Origin: Paenibacillus sophorae
Lineage (GTDB): Bacteria; Bacillota; Bacilli; Paenibacillales; Paenibacillaceae
Assembly: GCF_018966525.1 (NCBI RefSeq)
Contig: NZ_CP076607.1
Span: 3,472,001 to 3,536,000, forward strand
Direction: 5' to 3'
Length of the DNA stretch: 64,000 nt
Part shown: positions 25,794-34,317 of the stretch, piece after piece
How positions within the stretch are numbered: the stretch's first letter is position 1
Layout of the letters: each line of letters starts with the position of its first letter
Notes under the pieces: model-generated
Told to the model about the DNA's origin: nothing
Databases searched by the model: none
Seen by the model: the letters and a program-made list of their open reading frames with translations, nothing else
Translations under genes and position numbers: made by a program

Positions 25794-26648
25794 ATGTCAG
25801 AGATCGACGATGGAACCAGGCTCCGGTCTTATCAGGGAAACCGGATTCATCATAAGTCTGCCCGCACAACGACAGCCGCCCTCACTTTCCTGAAGGGTGC
25901 CGCCGAGAAATCCGCTATCATGCTGCTGATCATCTCGGTTTGGGAGGCGCTGCCGCGTCTTGGACTTGTTGATCCGTTCCTGCTGCCGCCGTTCAGCGAA
26001 GCCGTCATAAGCCTGCTGCGCCTGTTCCAGTCGGGTGAGATGTTCCGGCATATCACTATAAGCCTTGGACGTTCGGGACTCGCATTTATCGCTGCCGTTG
26101 CCTTCTCCATCCCGGTCGGCACCTTCATGGGCTGGAACAAACGGATCGAGCGAATCGTTGATCCGCTGCTTCAGGTATGCCGCAACACGTCGACTCTTGC
26201 ATTGTATCCGGTTTTTATTCTGTTCTTCGGTCTGGGTGAGACATCAAAGGTCGCTATCATCCTGTGGGGGACCGTATGGCCGATTCTGCTGAACACGATA
26301 TCCGGCGTGAAGGAAGCGGATCCGCTGCTCATTAAATCGGCGAGATCCATGGGTATTTCCCGAACCGGATTGTTTCTCAGGGTCGTCTGGCCAATGGCGC
26401 TGCCCTCCATTCTGACAGGACTCCGTCTCAGTGCCGCTACCTCAATTCTGATGCTGGTGGCCGCCGAAATGCTTGGCGCGGATAAGGGGCTTGGGTTCAT
26501 GATTTTTTATTACCAGGAGAGATACGCCATCCCCGAAATGTTCGGAGGCATTATCTTTATTTCCGTCCTGGGCGTCCTGATCAACTATTGTTTAGTCCGT
26601 CTGGAGAGCAGGATGACCCGCTGGAAGGAGCGGACAGTCAAAGGTTAG
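25794..26648 (+). CDS. ABC transporter permease, SsuC/TauC type (first)
   Basis: The 284-residue protein has about six membrane helices and the cytoplasmic EAA-type loop EADPLLIKSARSMGISRTGLF that docks to the ATPase. IPVGTFMGWN and AAEMLGADKGLGFMIFYYQE are typical of sulfonate, taurine and nitrate permeases. The first 40 residues are an extended charged N-terminus. It follows two tandem terminators and precedes the binding lipoprotein by 34 bases. With the second permease at 27756 it may form a heterodimeric channel. Confidence 0.92.
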   Translation: MSEIDDGTRLRSYQGNRIHHKSARTTTAALTFLKGAAEKSAIMLLIISVWEALPRLGLVDPFLLPPFSEAVISLLRLFQSGEMFRHITISLGRSGLAFIAAVAFSIPVGTFMGWNKRIERIVDPLLQVCRNTSTLALYPVFILFFGLGETSKVAIILWGTVWPILLNTISGVKEADPLLIKSARSMGISRTGLFLRVVWPMALPSILTGLRLSAATSILMLVAAEMLGADKGLGFMIFYYQERYAIPEMFGGIIFISVLGVLINYCLVRLESRMTRWKERTVKG

Positions 26649-26682
26649 CAAGACTAGAACAGGAAAAGAGGGATAGGAGAGC

Positions 26683-27705
26683 ATGCTGAATCTAAAAAGA
26701 ATCAGACCTGTGAAACCGATTGCACTGCGAGCGCTTCTCTTGCTGATGACCGGGGCGACCATTCTTGCGGGTTGCGGCAATGACACGGATTCCGCGAAAG
26801 CGGGAAGTTCTGGAGAACAATTGGATGTCGTGCGGCTGGCCACACCGACCAATCTGACCGGCATCTCCACCTACTATGTGGCTGATGAGCTGGGATTTGC
26901 GAAGGATGCCGGACTGAAATTCGATTTTATCGGAGCCGTTGAACCCGGACAGTTGGTTGCGTCGGTAGTCGCGGGCAAGCTTGATGTCGGCGGCGCTCAT
27001 ATCAACCGAACCATTGCCGGTATCAGCGCGGGAGCCAAAATCAAGGCGGTTGTAGCCCAGACCGAAACGACTGAGGCCGTTCCGCATATGAGCTTCGTAA
27101 CCACCAAAGACAGCCCGATCAAGTCAGCGGCGGATATTGTCGGCAAGAAGGTGGGCATCGCCAAATTTGGTGGCTGCAATGAGTATACGCCTTATGCTTA
27201 TCTGCTGAAAAATGGCATCAAGGACCCCAAAGGCAAATTCGAAATTGTCATTGCGCCCGAAATCAAGCTGGAGCAGGCGCTGCTGCAGGGCGATGTCGAT
27301 CTTATCGGTCTGCATGAGAATCCGTCGACAATTATCAAGCGTGGCAATTTGAGAGTCGTCTTCACAGATTATGACGTCTGGAATACCATCGGAGGCGCCA
27401 CACCTCTCTATTTCTCCCAGAAATTCATCAAGGAGAAGCCGGATGTGGTCAGACGCTTCGTGGATGTCATCAGCAAGACCAATGATTATGTCAATGCGAA
27501 TCCGGAAAAAGCGATTGAGATTACAGCGAAACGAGGCGATATTGATCCGGCCAAAATCAGGGCGAACTATTACGCCCCCCACGGTGAAATCAAAGAAGAA
27601 TCGGCAAAGGTCTGGATCGACCTGTTGACCAAATTCAATGAGATCAAGCCGGGCATCAAGCCTGAGGATATTTTCACCAACGAATTCAACGATACGCTGA
27701 AATGA
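26683..27705 (+). CDS. ABC transporter substrate-binding lipoprotein, NMT1/SsuA type
   Basis: The 340-residue protein has a long basic N-region and a lipobox LAGC (Cys31). The mature part is an NMT1/SsuA-like binding fold: VRLATPTNLTGISTYYVADE, KLDVGGAHINRTIAGISAGA, and GKKVGIAKFGGCNEYTPY. Proteins of this group bind sulfonates, taurine, nitrate, thiamine precursors or other small anions. The gene lies between two permease genes within the nitrogenase-like locus, so its ligand is probably the reductase substrate or a precursor. No ligand can be read from the pocket by eye. Confidence 0.92.
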   Translation: MLNLKRIRPVKPIALRALLLLMTGATILAGCGNDTDSAKAGSSGEQLDVVRLATPTNLTGISTYYVADELGFAKDAGLKFDFIGAVEPGQLVASVVAGKLDVGGAHINRTIAGISAGAKIKAVVAQTETTEAVPHMSFVTTKDSPIKSAADIVGKKVGIAKFGGCNEYTPYAYLLKNGIKDPKGKFEIVIAPEIKLEQALLQGDVDLIGLHENPSTIIKRGNLRVVFTDYDVWNTIGGATPLYFSQKFIKEKPDVVRRFVDVISKTNDYVNANPEKAIEITAKRGDIDPAKIRANYYAPHGEIKEESAKVWIDLLTKFNEIKPGIKPEDIFTNEFNDTLK

Positions 27706-27755
27706 TCCGTCCTGCCTGACCTGCTGCACACCAATAAGGAAAGGAAGGTCCGTCA

Positions 27756-28538
27756 GTGAAAATAAAAGCCATAACAAGGCTCAAGTCCGCTTCCGAACGG
27801 TGGGCGGCGATTGTGGCGGTATGTATTGCCTGGGAGGCCGTTTCCCGGAGCGGCATGGTCAAGGATTTCATCCTTCCTCCATTCACCCGGGTCGTTTATA
27901 AGCTGTTCCAGCTGCTTGTTACGGGCCAGATGTGGCCCGACATCGGGGCCAGCATGCAGCGGTCTGCCTCCGGCTTCGCGATCTCGGTTCTGGTCGCTAT
28001 CCCGCTCGGGTTCCTGACCGCTTGGTCGCCGAGAGTCCGGCGGGTGCTGGACCCAGTCATGCAGTTCATGCGCAATACGCCGACACTGGCACTCTATCCC
28101 GTGTTCATTCTTGTCTTCGGGCTTGGCGAATTGTCGAAGGTGGCGATTATTTTCTGGGGCGGGGTGTGGCCCGTCCTCATGAATACGGTGGAAGGAGTCA
28201 ACCGAACAGATCCGCTCCTTATCAAGTCCGGCCGCTCCATGGGCGCTTCGCCGCTGACGCTGTTCTTCCGGATTATTCTGCCGTCTGCTCTGTCTTTCAT
28301 TTTTACCGGCATTCGGCTCAGCGCTTCCCGCTCGATCATCATTCTGGTCGCTGCCGAGATGCTCGGAGCGGACAAGGGTCTCGGGTTTCTGATCTTCTCC
28401 TCCGAACAGAACTACAAGGTGGAACAGATGTATGCCGGTATTATTGTCCTGATCCTTCTGGGAGTGCTTGTCAATTTCCTTCTGGTCCGTTGGGAGAAGC
28501 GAATCACACGCTGGAAACAGGAAATTTCCGGGTCGTGA
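27756..28538 (+). CDS. ABC transporter permease, SsuC/TauC type (second)
   Basis: The 260-residue permease is clearly homologous to the one at 25794: NRTDPLLIKSGRSMGASPLTLF is the ATPase-docking loop, and AAEMLGADKGLGFLIF is shared almost unchanged. GTG 27756 follows AGGAAGG. Two different permeases with a single ATPase and one binding protein suggest a heterodimeric channel; most SsuC-type systems use one permease gene. The transport part of the locus ends here and the dehydratase-like genes start 70 bases later. Confidence 0.92.
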   Translation: MKIKAITRLKSASERWAAIVAVCIAWEAVSRSGMVKDFILPPFTRVVYKLFQLLVTGQMWPDIGASMQRSASGFAISVLVAIPLGFLTAWSPRVRRVLDPVMQFMRNTPTLALYPVFILVFGLGELSKVAIIFWGGVWPVLMNTVEGVNRTDPLLIKSGRSMGASPLTLFFRIILPSALSFIFTGIRLSASRSIIILVAAEMLGADKGLGFLIFSSEQNYKVEQMYAGIIVLILLGVLVNFLLVRWEKRITRWKQEISGS

Positions 28539-28608
28539 TACGTCCCGGAAGTTCCGTACCATACAACGCAGTAACTGTATTTCAATTCCATAATACGAGG
28601 TGTTAAAC

Positions 28609-30639
28609 ATGCGGATTCAAGATGTAGTGGATGAAAGGCTGCTGGATACGTTAAACGGCGGCACTGTGATTGGCATTGACATCGGGTCGAGAACCGGCAA
28701 AGCGGTGCTTCTGTCCGGCGGGGAGGTGTACACGAGCTCGGTCTATACCGGGATCAATATGCAGGATACGGCCGACGAGCTGCTGGAGGATTTGCTGGAC
28801 AAATCGGGTCTCGAACGTTCGGACATTAGCTATATCGTTGGTACGGGATACGGACGAATCGCTTTGCAGTATACTGACATTCCGACCCAGATCGTAACCG
28901 AAATCTCCTGCCACGCTATGGGCGCCCACTATTTGAACACGGATGTCCGGACGATCGTGGATATCGGGGGTCAAGACTCCAAAGCCATTCGGGTAGACCC
29001 GCTGACCGGAAGCGTTGTCGAATTCGTCATGAACGATAAATGCGCAGCCGGTACCGGACGCTTTCTGGAGAAGGTCGCTGAAATTCTGGAGCTGTCCATC
29101 GATGAGCTTGGGCAAGAAGCAGTGAAGTCTGATGCGCCTTCCGAAATCAGCAGCCAATGCGTCGTGTTTGCAGAGTCGGAGGTCATTTCCCTCCGGGCCA
29201 AAGGCGCGACGCGGCAGGATATCGCCGCCGGTATTCACTTCGCCTCGGCCAAGCGCGTCCGCAACCTGCTTAAACGGGTCGGGATCGAACCGGGCCTGAT
29301 CTTCTCCGGAGGCGTCTCGAATAATGTCGGCATGAGGAAGGCGCTTGAGGAGCTTTCCGGCCATCCTCTGATTGAAGCCAAAATCGACACGATCTTTGCA
29401 GGTGCTCTGGGAGCTTCGATTCATGCTCTTAATTATTCCAAGGCTGCCGTCACTTCGGTCAAAGAAGCGGAGGACGTGTTCCGGGTTGACCTCACCGGCG
29501 TGGAGAACCGGATTGCCGAACGGCAGGAACAACTGGTTGCCAATGCCGACGACCGCAAAAAAGTCGGTTATCTGTGCTCCTATACGCCGCTTGAAATGAT
29601 CAGCGCCGCAGGTGTCAACCATATCCGGTTGTTCAAAGCGGGCAATACTGAAACGGTGGCAAGCGGCGAACAGATCACGCAAAGCGTATTCTGCGATTTC
29701 ACGAAGAGCATTCTCGGCGCCTTCAAAGAGGAAGATCCATTGTACACTTCGCTGGATAAAATCTACACCTTCTACACCTGCGACTGCATCAAAACCATTG
29801 GTGAAGCCATAGGGGAGTTCTTTACGTCGGCTGACATTTATACACTCCCCCGGATTAAGGACAAGCCGTCTTCACGTGATTTCTACAATTCCCAAATTCT
29901 AAGCTTCAAAGCCGATTTAGAGCAGTTGTCAGGCAATATCATCACTGACGGCGAGCTGAGCGTACAGATCCGGCTGTATAACCAGGTGCGCAAGCTGCTG
30001 ACCCAAATCTCCGAACTGCGCAAACGTCCCAATCCGCCGATCTCGGGCAAAGATTACCTCGACTTGATCAAAGCCTTCTATTATCTGCCCGCTGAAGAGC
30101 TTCTCCCGCTGTACCAGGGAATCTATGACAAACTGGCTGCGGTGCCTGTCCGTGAAGACCGGCCGATCCGCCTGTTCATGGCGGGGGGCATAATCGCGGA
30201 CGGCGACCGGAAGCTGATTGAGCTGATCGAGGATGAACTCGGGGCCAGAATTGTCGCCGAGGATCATTGCACCGGGCTGAAAATCGCCTCCGGCTATATC
30301 AGTGAGGAAGGTGATCCTTACCGGGCTCTGGCGGAAGGATATATCGATCAGACTCCATGCGCCCGAATGAAGCCGCTCCAGGAACGCGTGGAGATTTCGG
30401 GAGCGCTGGCAACCGAGTATCAAGCGGATGGCGTGCTGTACGCTTATCTCAAATTCTGCCCGTGCTACGGACAGGTCAAGAATGAATTCTTCCGGCACTA
30501 TCAGCAGCTTGGTCTTCCGGTTCTTGAACTGCCGATCGATTATTCCAAGAGCGATCAGGGCCAGCTCAAGACCCGGCTTGAGGCTTTTATCGAAGTGCTG
30601 AGGGAGCGTAAAGGTCTGGCCGCAATCGGAACGGCTTGA
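28609..30639 (+). CDS. Fused BcrA/HgdC-type activator ATPase and HgdB-type Fe-S protein
   Basis: The 676-residue protein joins two modules usually encoded separately. Residues 1-275 are a BadF/BcrA/HgdC-type ATPase: IGIDIGSRTGKAVLL, DIGGQDSKAIRVD, cluster cysteines Cys145 (NDKCAAGTGRFLEK) and Cys184 (SSQCVVFAESEV). Residues about 315-676 resemble the 2-hydroxyacyl-CoA dehydratase (HgdB/FldC) fold with eight cysteines: 323, 362, 391, 393, 554, 584, 617 and 619. Activators use ATP to push very low-potential electrons into such partners, which hold 4Fe-4S or double-cubane clusters. ATG 28609 follows ACGAGG. The fusion would build donor and acceptor into one chain. The substrate is unknown. Confidence 0.88.
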   Translation: MRIQDVVDERLLDTLNGGTVIGIDIGSRTGKAVLLSGGEVYTSSVYTGINMQDTADELLEDLLDKSGLERSDISYIVGTGYGRIALQYTDIPTQIVTEISCHAMGAHYLNTDVRTIVDIGGQDSKAIRVDPLTGSVVEFVMNDKCAAGTGRFLEKVAEILELSIDELGQEAVKSDAPSEISSQCVVFAESEVISLRAKGATRQDIAAGIHFASAKRVRNLLKRVGIEPGLIFSGGVSNNVGMRKALEELSGHPLIEAKIDTIFAGALGASIHALNYSKAAVTSVKEAEDVFRVDLTGVENRIAERQEQLVANADDRKKVGYLCSYTPLEMISAAGVNHIRLFKAGNTETVASGEQITQSVFCDFTKSILGAFKEEDPLYTSLDKIYTFYTCDCIKTIGEAIGEFFTSADIYTLPRIKDKPSSRDFYNSQILSFKADLEQLSGNIITDGELSVQIRLYNQVRKLLTQISELRKRPNPPISGKDYLDLIKAFYYLPAEELLPLYQGIYDKLAAVPVREDRPIRLFMAGGIIADGDRKLIELIEDELGARIVAEDHCTGLKIASGYISEEGDPYRALAEGYIDQTPCARMKPLQERVEISGALATEYQADGVLYAYLKFCPCYGQVKNEFFRHYQQLGLPVLELPIDYSKSDQGQLKTRLEAFIEVLRERKGLAAIGTA

Positions 30640-30681
30640 GGAACAATATGAACCGCATATTTTTGAAAGGGAGATGAACGT

Positions 30682-31566
30682 ATGAGCGATTGGAAAGAGA
30701 TCATCGACGGAGACCTGGTGTCTACGATTACCGGAGATATCGCGGTCGGGCTGGATCTGGGGTCCAGAACGGGAAAAGGCGTGCTGCTGGCCGGAGGCAA
30801 GCTGTATACGGCGATTACCCCCACGGGTGTATACATGCAAGAGACGGCGGACAAGCTGCTGGACAGACTGCTGAAGCAGTCGAAGGTTGCGAGGGAGGAT
30901 ATTGCCTACATTGTCGGCACGGGGTACGGCCGTGTTGCGCTGAGCTTCGGCGAGATCGGGCACAAAATCGTGACCGAAATCTCCTGCCACGCCATGGGCT
31001 CTCATTACCTGAATGCCAAGGTGCGGTCGATTGTGGATATCGGCGGCCAGGATTCCAAAGCGATTCGGGTTGACCCGGCTACAGGCAAGGTTATCGAATT
31101 TATTATGAACGACAAATGTGCAGCAGGAACCGGGCGGTTTCTGGAGAAAGTCGCTCACCTGCTGGATCTGACGCTGGAGCAGCTCGGTGCTGAAGCGCTG
31201 AATGCTGATGCTCCCGCCGATGTCAGCAGCCAATGTGTAGTTTTTGCCGAATCCGAAGTAATCTCCCTGAAAGCAAAAGGCGTATCCGCCGCCAATATTG
31301 CCGCCGGCATCCACCTGGCTACGGCGCGCCGCGTCCGCAATCTCGTCAATCGGATCGGGCTCGAACCGGATCTCGTCTTCTCGGGAGGGGTATCGAACAA
31401 CCCCGGTATGACGAAAGCGCTGGAGGAGCTGCTCGGGCATCCGATCAGCAAGGTCAAGCTCGACACGATCTATGCAGGAGCGCTCGGAGCGGCCATATTC
31501 GCTCAGAAGGCGGCATCCCGCAGCGAATCGGATTTGAACGATTTTGCCCTGTTGAATACAAAATAA
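30682..31566 (+). CDS. BcrA/HgdC-type activator ATPase (stand-alone)
   Basis: The 294-residue protein is a paralogue of the activator half of the preceding gene: VGLDLGSRTGKGVLL, DIGGQDSKAIRVDP, Cys146 in NDKCAAGTGRFLEK and Cys185 in SSQCVVFAESEV. These two cysteines per subunit bind one 4Fe-4S cluster across the dimer. GGGAG precedes the ATG. It lies 42 bases after the fused gene and 27 before the second HgdB-like gene, so it probably energises that protein, the fused protein, or both. Two activators in one operon imply separate or sequential electron transfers. Confidence 0.93.
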   Translation: MSDWKEIIDGDLVSTITGDIAVGLDLGSRTGKGVLLAGGKLYTAITPTGVYMQETADKLLDRLLKQSKVAREDIAYIVGTGYGRVALSFGEIGHKIVTEISCHAMGSHYLNAKVRSIVDIGGQDSKAIRVDPATGKVIEFIMNDKCAAGTGRFLEKVAHLLDLTLEQLGAEALNADAPADVSSQCVVFAESEVISLKAKGVSAANIAAGIHLATARRVRNLVNRIGLEPDLVFSGGVSNNPGMTKALEELLGHPISKVKLDTIYAGALGAAIFAQKAASRSESDLNDFALLNTK

Positions 31567-31593
31567 ATCATTTTCTTGAGGAGGAAAATGTCA

Positions 31594-32814
31594 ATGTCGA
31601 CGATACTGACAAGCGAGGCCCAGGAACAGCTCAATCATATCCGCCACAGCCGGGATGTCGTTCATGCTTATTCGCCTGCGATCCAAAAGCTGTTCAATCT
31701 GGTCATCGATTATGTGGACGATGCGGAGAAAGCCGGACGTAGCGGCAAAAAAGTCATATGGGCCGGTGTGCCCTGGGCGATGCCGCTGATCTACTCTACC
31801 GGAGCCATCCCGGTCGCTTTCTCGGAGGTGGGCCGGATCAGCGGACAAGAAGCGATAACGATCTCGGAGGACCATTATCAGATGCCTGCCGAGACCTGCT
31901 CGATGGTCAAAGCAACCGCGGGCGAGTGGTATCTGCGGAAGCAGGCAGGCTCCTCAATCACACGTATTTTCGGTTCATCCTCCGCCTGCGAGCCGTACAA
32001 CTTGGCTTGGGAAGTGATGAAGAAGGAAGGCTTCGACGTCTATACTAGCGATGTGGTCTACCGGGCGCCGGGGGTGAATGGTGAGCGTTACGAGGAGCTG
32101 GTCCATTATTTTGTGGACGAAATCCGGGAATTCAATGAATGGTTGACCGGAACTAAGGAGATTGATAAGGACAGCCTGCAGCGGGAGATTATCCGCAAGA
32201 ACTATCTCATGCGCAGAATACGGGAAATCATGGACCTGCGGCTGAATCACCCGTTCTATGTAAAAAGCCTCGGAATCATGTATCTGCTGAACGGGCTTAC
32301 CCATTACTTCGGCAAACCCGAAGAATATACCGAGGTTCTGGACAGTCTGGTTGAGGAGTTATCGCAGCTTGAGGCGAACGAGGCCGATCAAAGACGGGCC
32401 ATTCCGCTGATCTGGACAGGAGGCAACGGACAGGAGTTCGGGATTTACGACGCCATTGATAATGCTGGCGGGGCGCTGCTCGGATTTGTAAGCTCACCTT
32501 ATGCCAAGGATTATAACGAAGATATCGATCCGATCGAATCGCTCGCCCGCTTCCAGCTTGAGAGTCAGATGGCTGGAGCCTCGATCTACCGGCGTCACGT
32601 CATCGAGCAGCAGATTGACAAAATTGGCGCCCGCGGCCTGATTCTGTACGGGTACCTGGGCTGCTCGTTCGGCAGTGTCACCAGGGAGATGTACAGAGAG
32701 TATTTCCATAACAAAGGCATTCCGAGCATTAATCTGGAAGGAACTTTCCAGGTCGGACCGCCAAGCGGACAAATCCTAACCCGCATTAGAGCCTTTATCG
32801 AGATGTTGTCTTGA
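31594..32814 (+). CDS. HgdB-type 2-hydroxyacyl-CoA dehydratase family subunit
   Basis: The 406-residue protein belongs to the 2-hydroxyacyl-CoA dehydratase D-component/double-cubane family. VIWAGVPWAMPLIYSTGAIP is the family's N-terminal fold, and it has only three cysteines: 102 (AETCSMVK), 132 (SSACEPYN) and 357 (YLGCSFGS). Three conserved cysteines is the number that holds a cluster in each dehydratase subunit. Two start codons are possible; ATG 31594 is nine bases after GAGGAGG, ATG 31588 only three. It may pair with the eight-cysteine half of the fusion protein as an A/B heterodimer. A CoA-acyl dehydratase role seems unlikely here since no CoA-transferase or acyl-CoA genes are near. Confidence 0.88.
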   Translation: MSTILTSEAQEQLNHIRHSRDVVHAYSPAIQKLFNLVIDYVDDAEKAGRSGKKVIWAGVPWAMPLIYSTGAIPVAFSEVGRISGQEAITISEDHYQMPAETCSMVKATAGEWYLRKQAGSSITRIFGSSSACEPYNLAWEVMKKEGFDVYTSDVVYRAPGVNGERYEELVHYFVDEIREFNEWLTGTKEIDKDSLQREIIRKNYLMRRIREIMDLRLNHPFYVKSLGIMYLLNGLTHYFGKPEEYTEVLDSLVEELSQLEANEADQRRAIPLIWTGGNGQEFGIYDAIDNAGGALLGFVSSPYAKDYNEDIDPIESLARFQLESQMAGASIYRRHVIEQQIDKIGARGLILYGYLGCSFGSVTREMYREYFHNKGIPSINLEGTFQVGPPSGQILTRIRAFIEMLS

Positions 32815-32889
32815 TCAAAAGAGAGGAACGGTTCGCGGGTATGAGACTTGGCACAGCCATTTTGACCAATGTGCAAGTGTAAGAGAATA

Positions 32890-32920
32890 GGGACGGCCTG
32901 GTATCGGGCACGTCCCTTTT
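32890..32920 (+). terminator. Terminator of the nitrogenase-like locus
   Basis: GGGACG pairs with CGTCCC, with a further GCC/GGC pairing inside, then TTTT. It closes the co-directional locus that began at 19540. Confidence 0.8.
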
Positions 32921-32961
32921 ACTTATCCGATTATAAAGCCGGGGCCGAATGTGTGAAGTTT

Positions 32962-34167
32962 CTACTTTAACTGCAAACGCCGCAGGTGGATGGCTCCTCC
33001 CGCAAGCGAGGAAACTACAATAGCGGCTGCCAGTAGAACACAGGCATAATAAACCAGGCCAGTCCAGCCTAAATGGTGAAGAAACAGGCCGCCCGACCAT
33101 CCGACCACGCTGGAACCTCCGTAATAAAAGAGCAAATAAAGAGAGGAGGCCTGCGCTTTGTGCTCGGAATCCGCCACCAATCCTACCCATCCGCTTGCAA
33201 TCGAATGTCCGGCAAAAAAGCCAAAGGCGACCAAAGCGACTCCTAATATTTTGACGGCCAAATTTGGAATCAGAGTAAACAGTGTCCCCGTCGCAAAAAT
33301 TGCGATCGCTATGGCGATGATTTGCGAACGCGGATGATGATCCGCCAATTTGCCGAACCACACGGAGCTCCATGTTCCGACCAAATTGACGACAAACAGA
33401 AATCCGAAGACGGTTTGGCTTAAATAGTAGGGCTTGGATGTAAGCGGATAGCCGATATAGTCCAGAATCATGATATAGACGCCCATCAACAAAAATCCGG
33501 TGATGAACAGCATGATCAGCCGCTTGTGAAGCAAGTTGCCGATCATCCCTGTCTTCCACAGTTTAAAAGACTGCCTGTGTGAATGGAAATTTCGCGATTC
33601 CGGAAGATACATCCAGAAGGAGAGGCTGAGCAGCAAGCTTATCATACCAAGAATCATCATCGCGATCTGCCAATCAAATAAGTCGGTTAATGCTCCGATA
33701 ACGATGCGTCCGACAAATCCGCCGATGGCCGTTCCGGCAATGTAGCTCCCCATGACTCTCCCGATGTCCTTCGAATGAAATTCTTCATTTAGATACGCCA
33801 TCGCAATTGAGGGGAACCCTGAAATACAGACGCCTTCCAAGAACCGGATGATCAGAAATATGGTAAATTGATGACAAAAAGCGGATAAAACCGTTAGGAA
33901 GGATGTCAGCAGCAGGGATAAGCTCATTAATTTTTTTCTCTCCAGAGCACTGGATAGCGCAGAAATCAGAATGAGGCCGATACCCAGACCGATTGTGGCG
34001 AGGGAAATAGAGGCTCCCGCCGTTGCCGGCGAAATATGATATTCCTTGGAAAAGAGACTGATCAGCGGCTGCGGGCTGTATAAAACAGCGAAAACTACAA
34101 TGCTTCCCATCAACATGCTTGCCGAAGCCCTGCGATGGTCAGAGCTTCCGATTTCGATCACGTTCAT
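32962..34167 (-). CDS. Major facilitator transporter, YnfM/arabinose-efflux type
   Basis: The 401-residue protein has twelve hydrophobic helices. FAVLYSPQPLISLFSKEYHISPA near the N-terminus (two blocks, residues about 25-50) and RFLEGVCISGFPSIAMAYL match the YnfM-type MFS exporters. ATG 34167 has GGGAGAG seven bases upstream; the longer frame from 34230 lacks a site. It is divergent from a LysR-type regulator 150 bases away, a common regulator-exporter arrangement. Substrate unknown. Confidence 0.9.
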   Translation of the reverse strand: MNVIEIGSSDHRRASASMLMGSIVVFAVLYSPQPLISLFSKEYHISPATAGASISLATIGLGIGLILISALSSALERKKLMSLSLLLTSFLTVLSAFCHQFTIFLIIRFLEGVCISGFPSIAMAYLNEEFHSKDIGRVMGSYIAGTAIGGFVGRIVIGALTDLFDWQIAMMILGMISLLLSLSFWMYLPESRNFHSHRQSFKLWKTGMIGNLLHKRLIMLFITGFLLMGVYIMILDYIGYPLTSKPYYLSQTVFGFLFVVNLVGTWSSVWFGKLADHHPRSQIIAIAIAIFATGTLFTLIPNLAVKILGVALVAFGFFAGHSIASGWVGLVADSEHKAQASSLYLLFYYGGSSVVGWSGGLFLHHLGWTGLVYYACVLLAAAIVVSSLAGGAIHLRRLQLK

Positions 34168-34317
34168 GCATATTCTCTCCCGTCCGTCTACATACTGGCT
34201 TTTTTCATCTTTCTTAGTTAGCCAAAGCAAGTATAAAATGAAGAGAACCTAAATGTATAATGCATTATTTTCATTGCTTTCATATATTTTATGTAATAGA
34301 AGTGAGGGAATAAGACC

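Noticed and set aside
29929..31440. A 503-codon open frame on the minus strand across the activator genes
   Set aside because: It is antisense to two well-conserved activator and HgdB-type genes, has no family resemblance and no ribosome site; its length is a by-product of the codon pattern opposite.
32841..32882. A 13-codon ATG frame after the last HgdB-like gene
   Set aside because: It is too short to judge and has only a loosely placed purine-rich stretch; probably chance.
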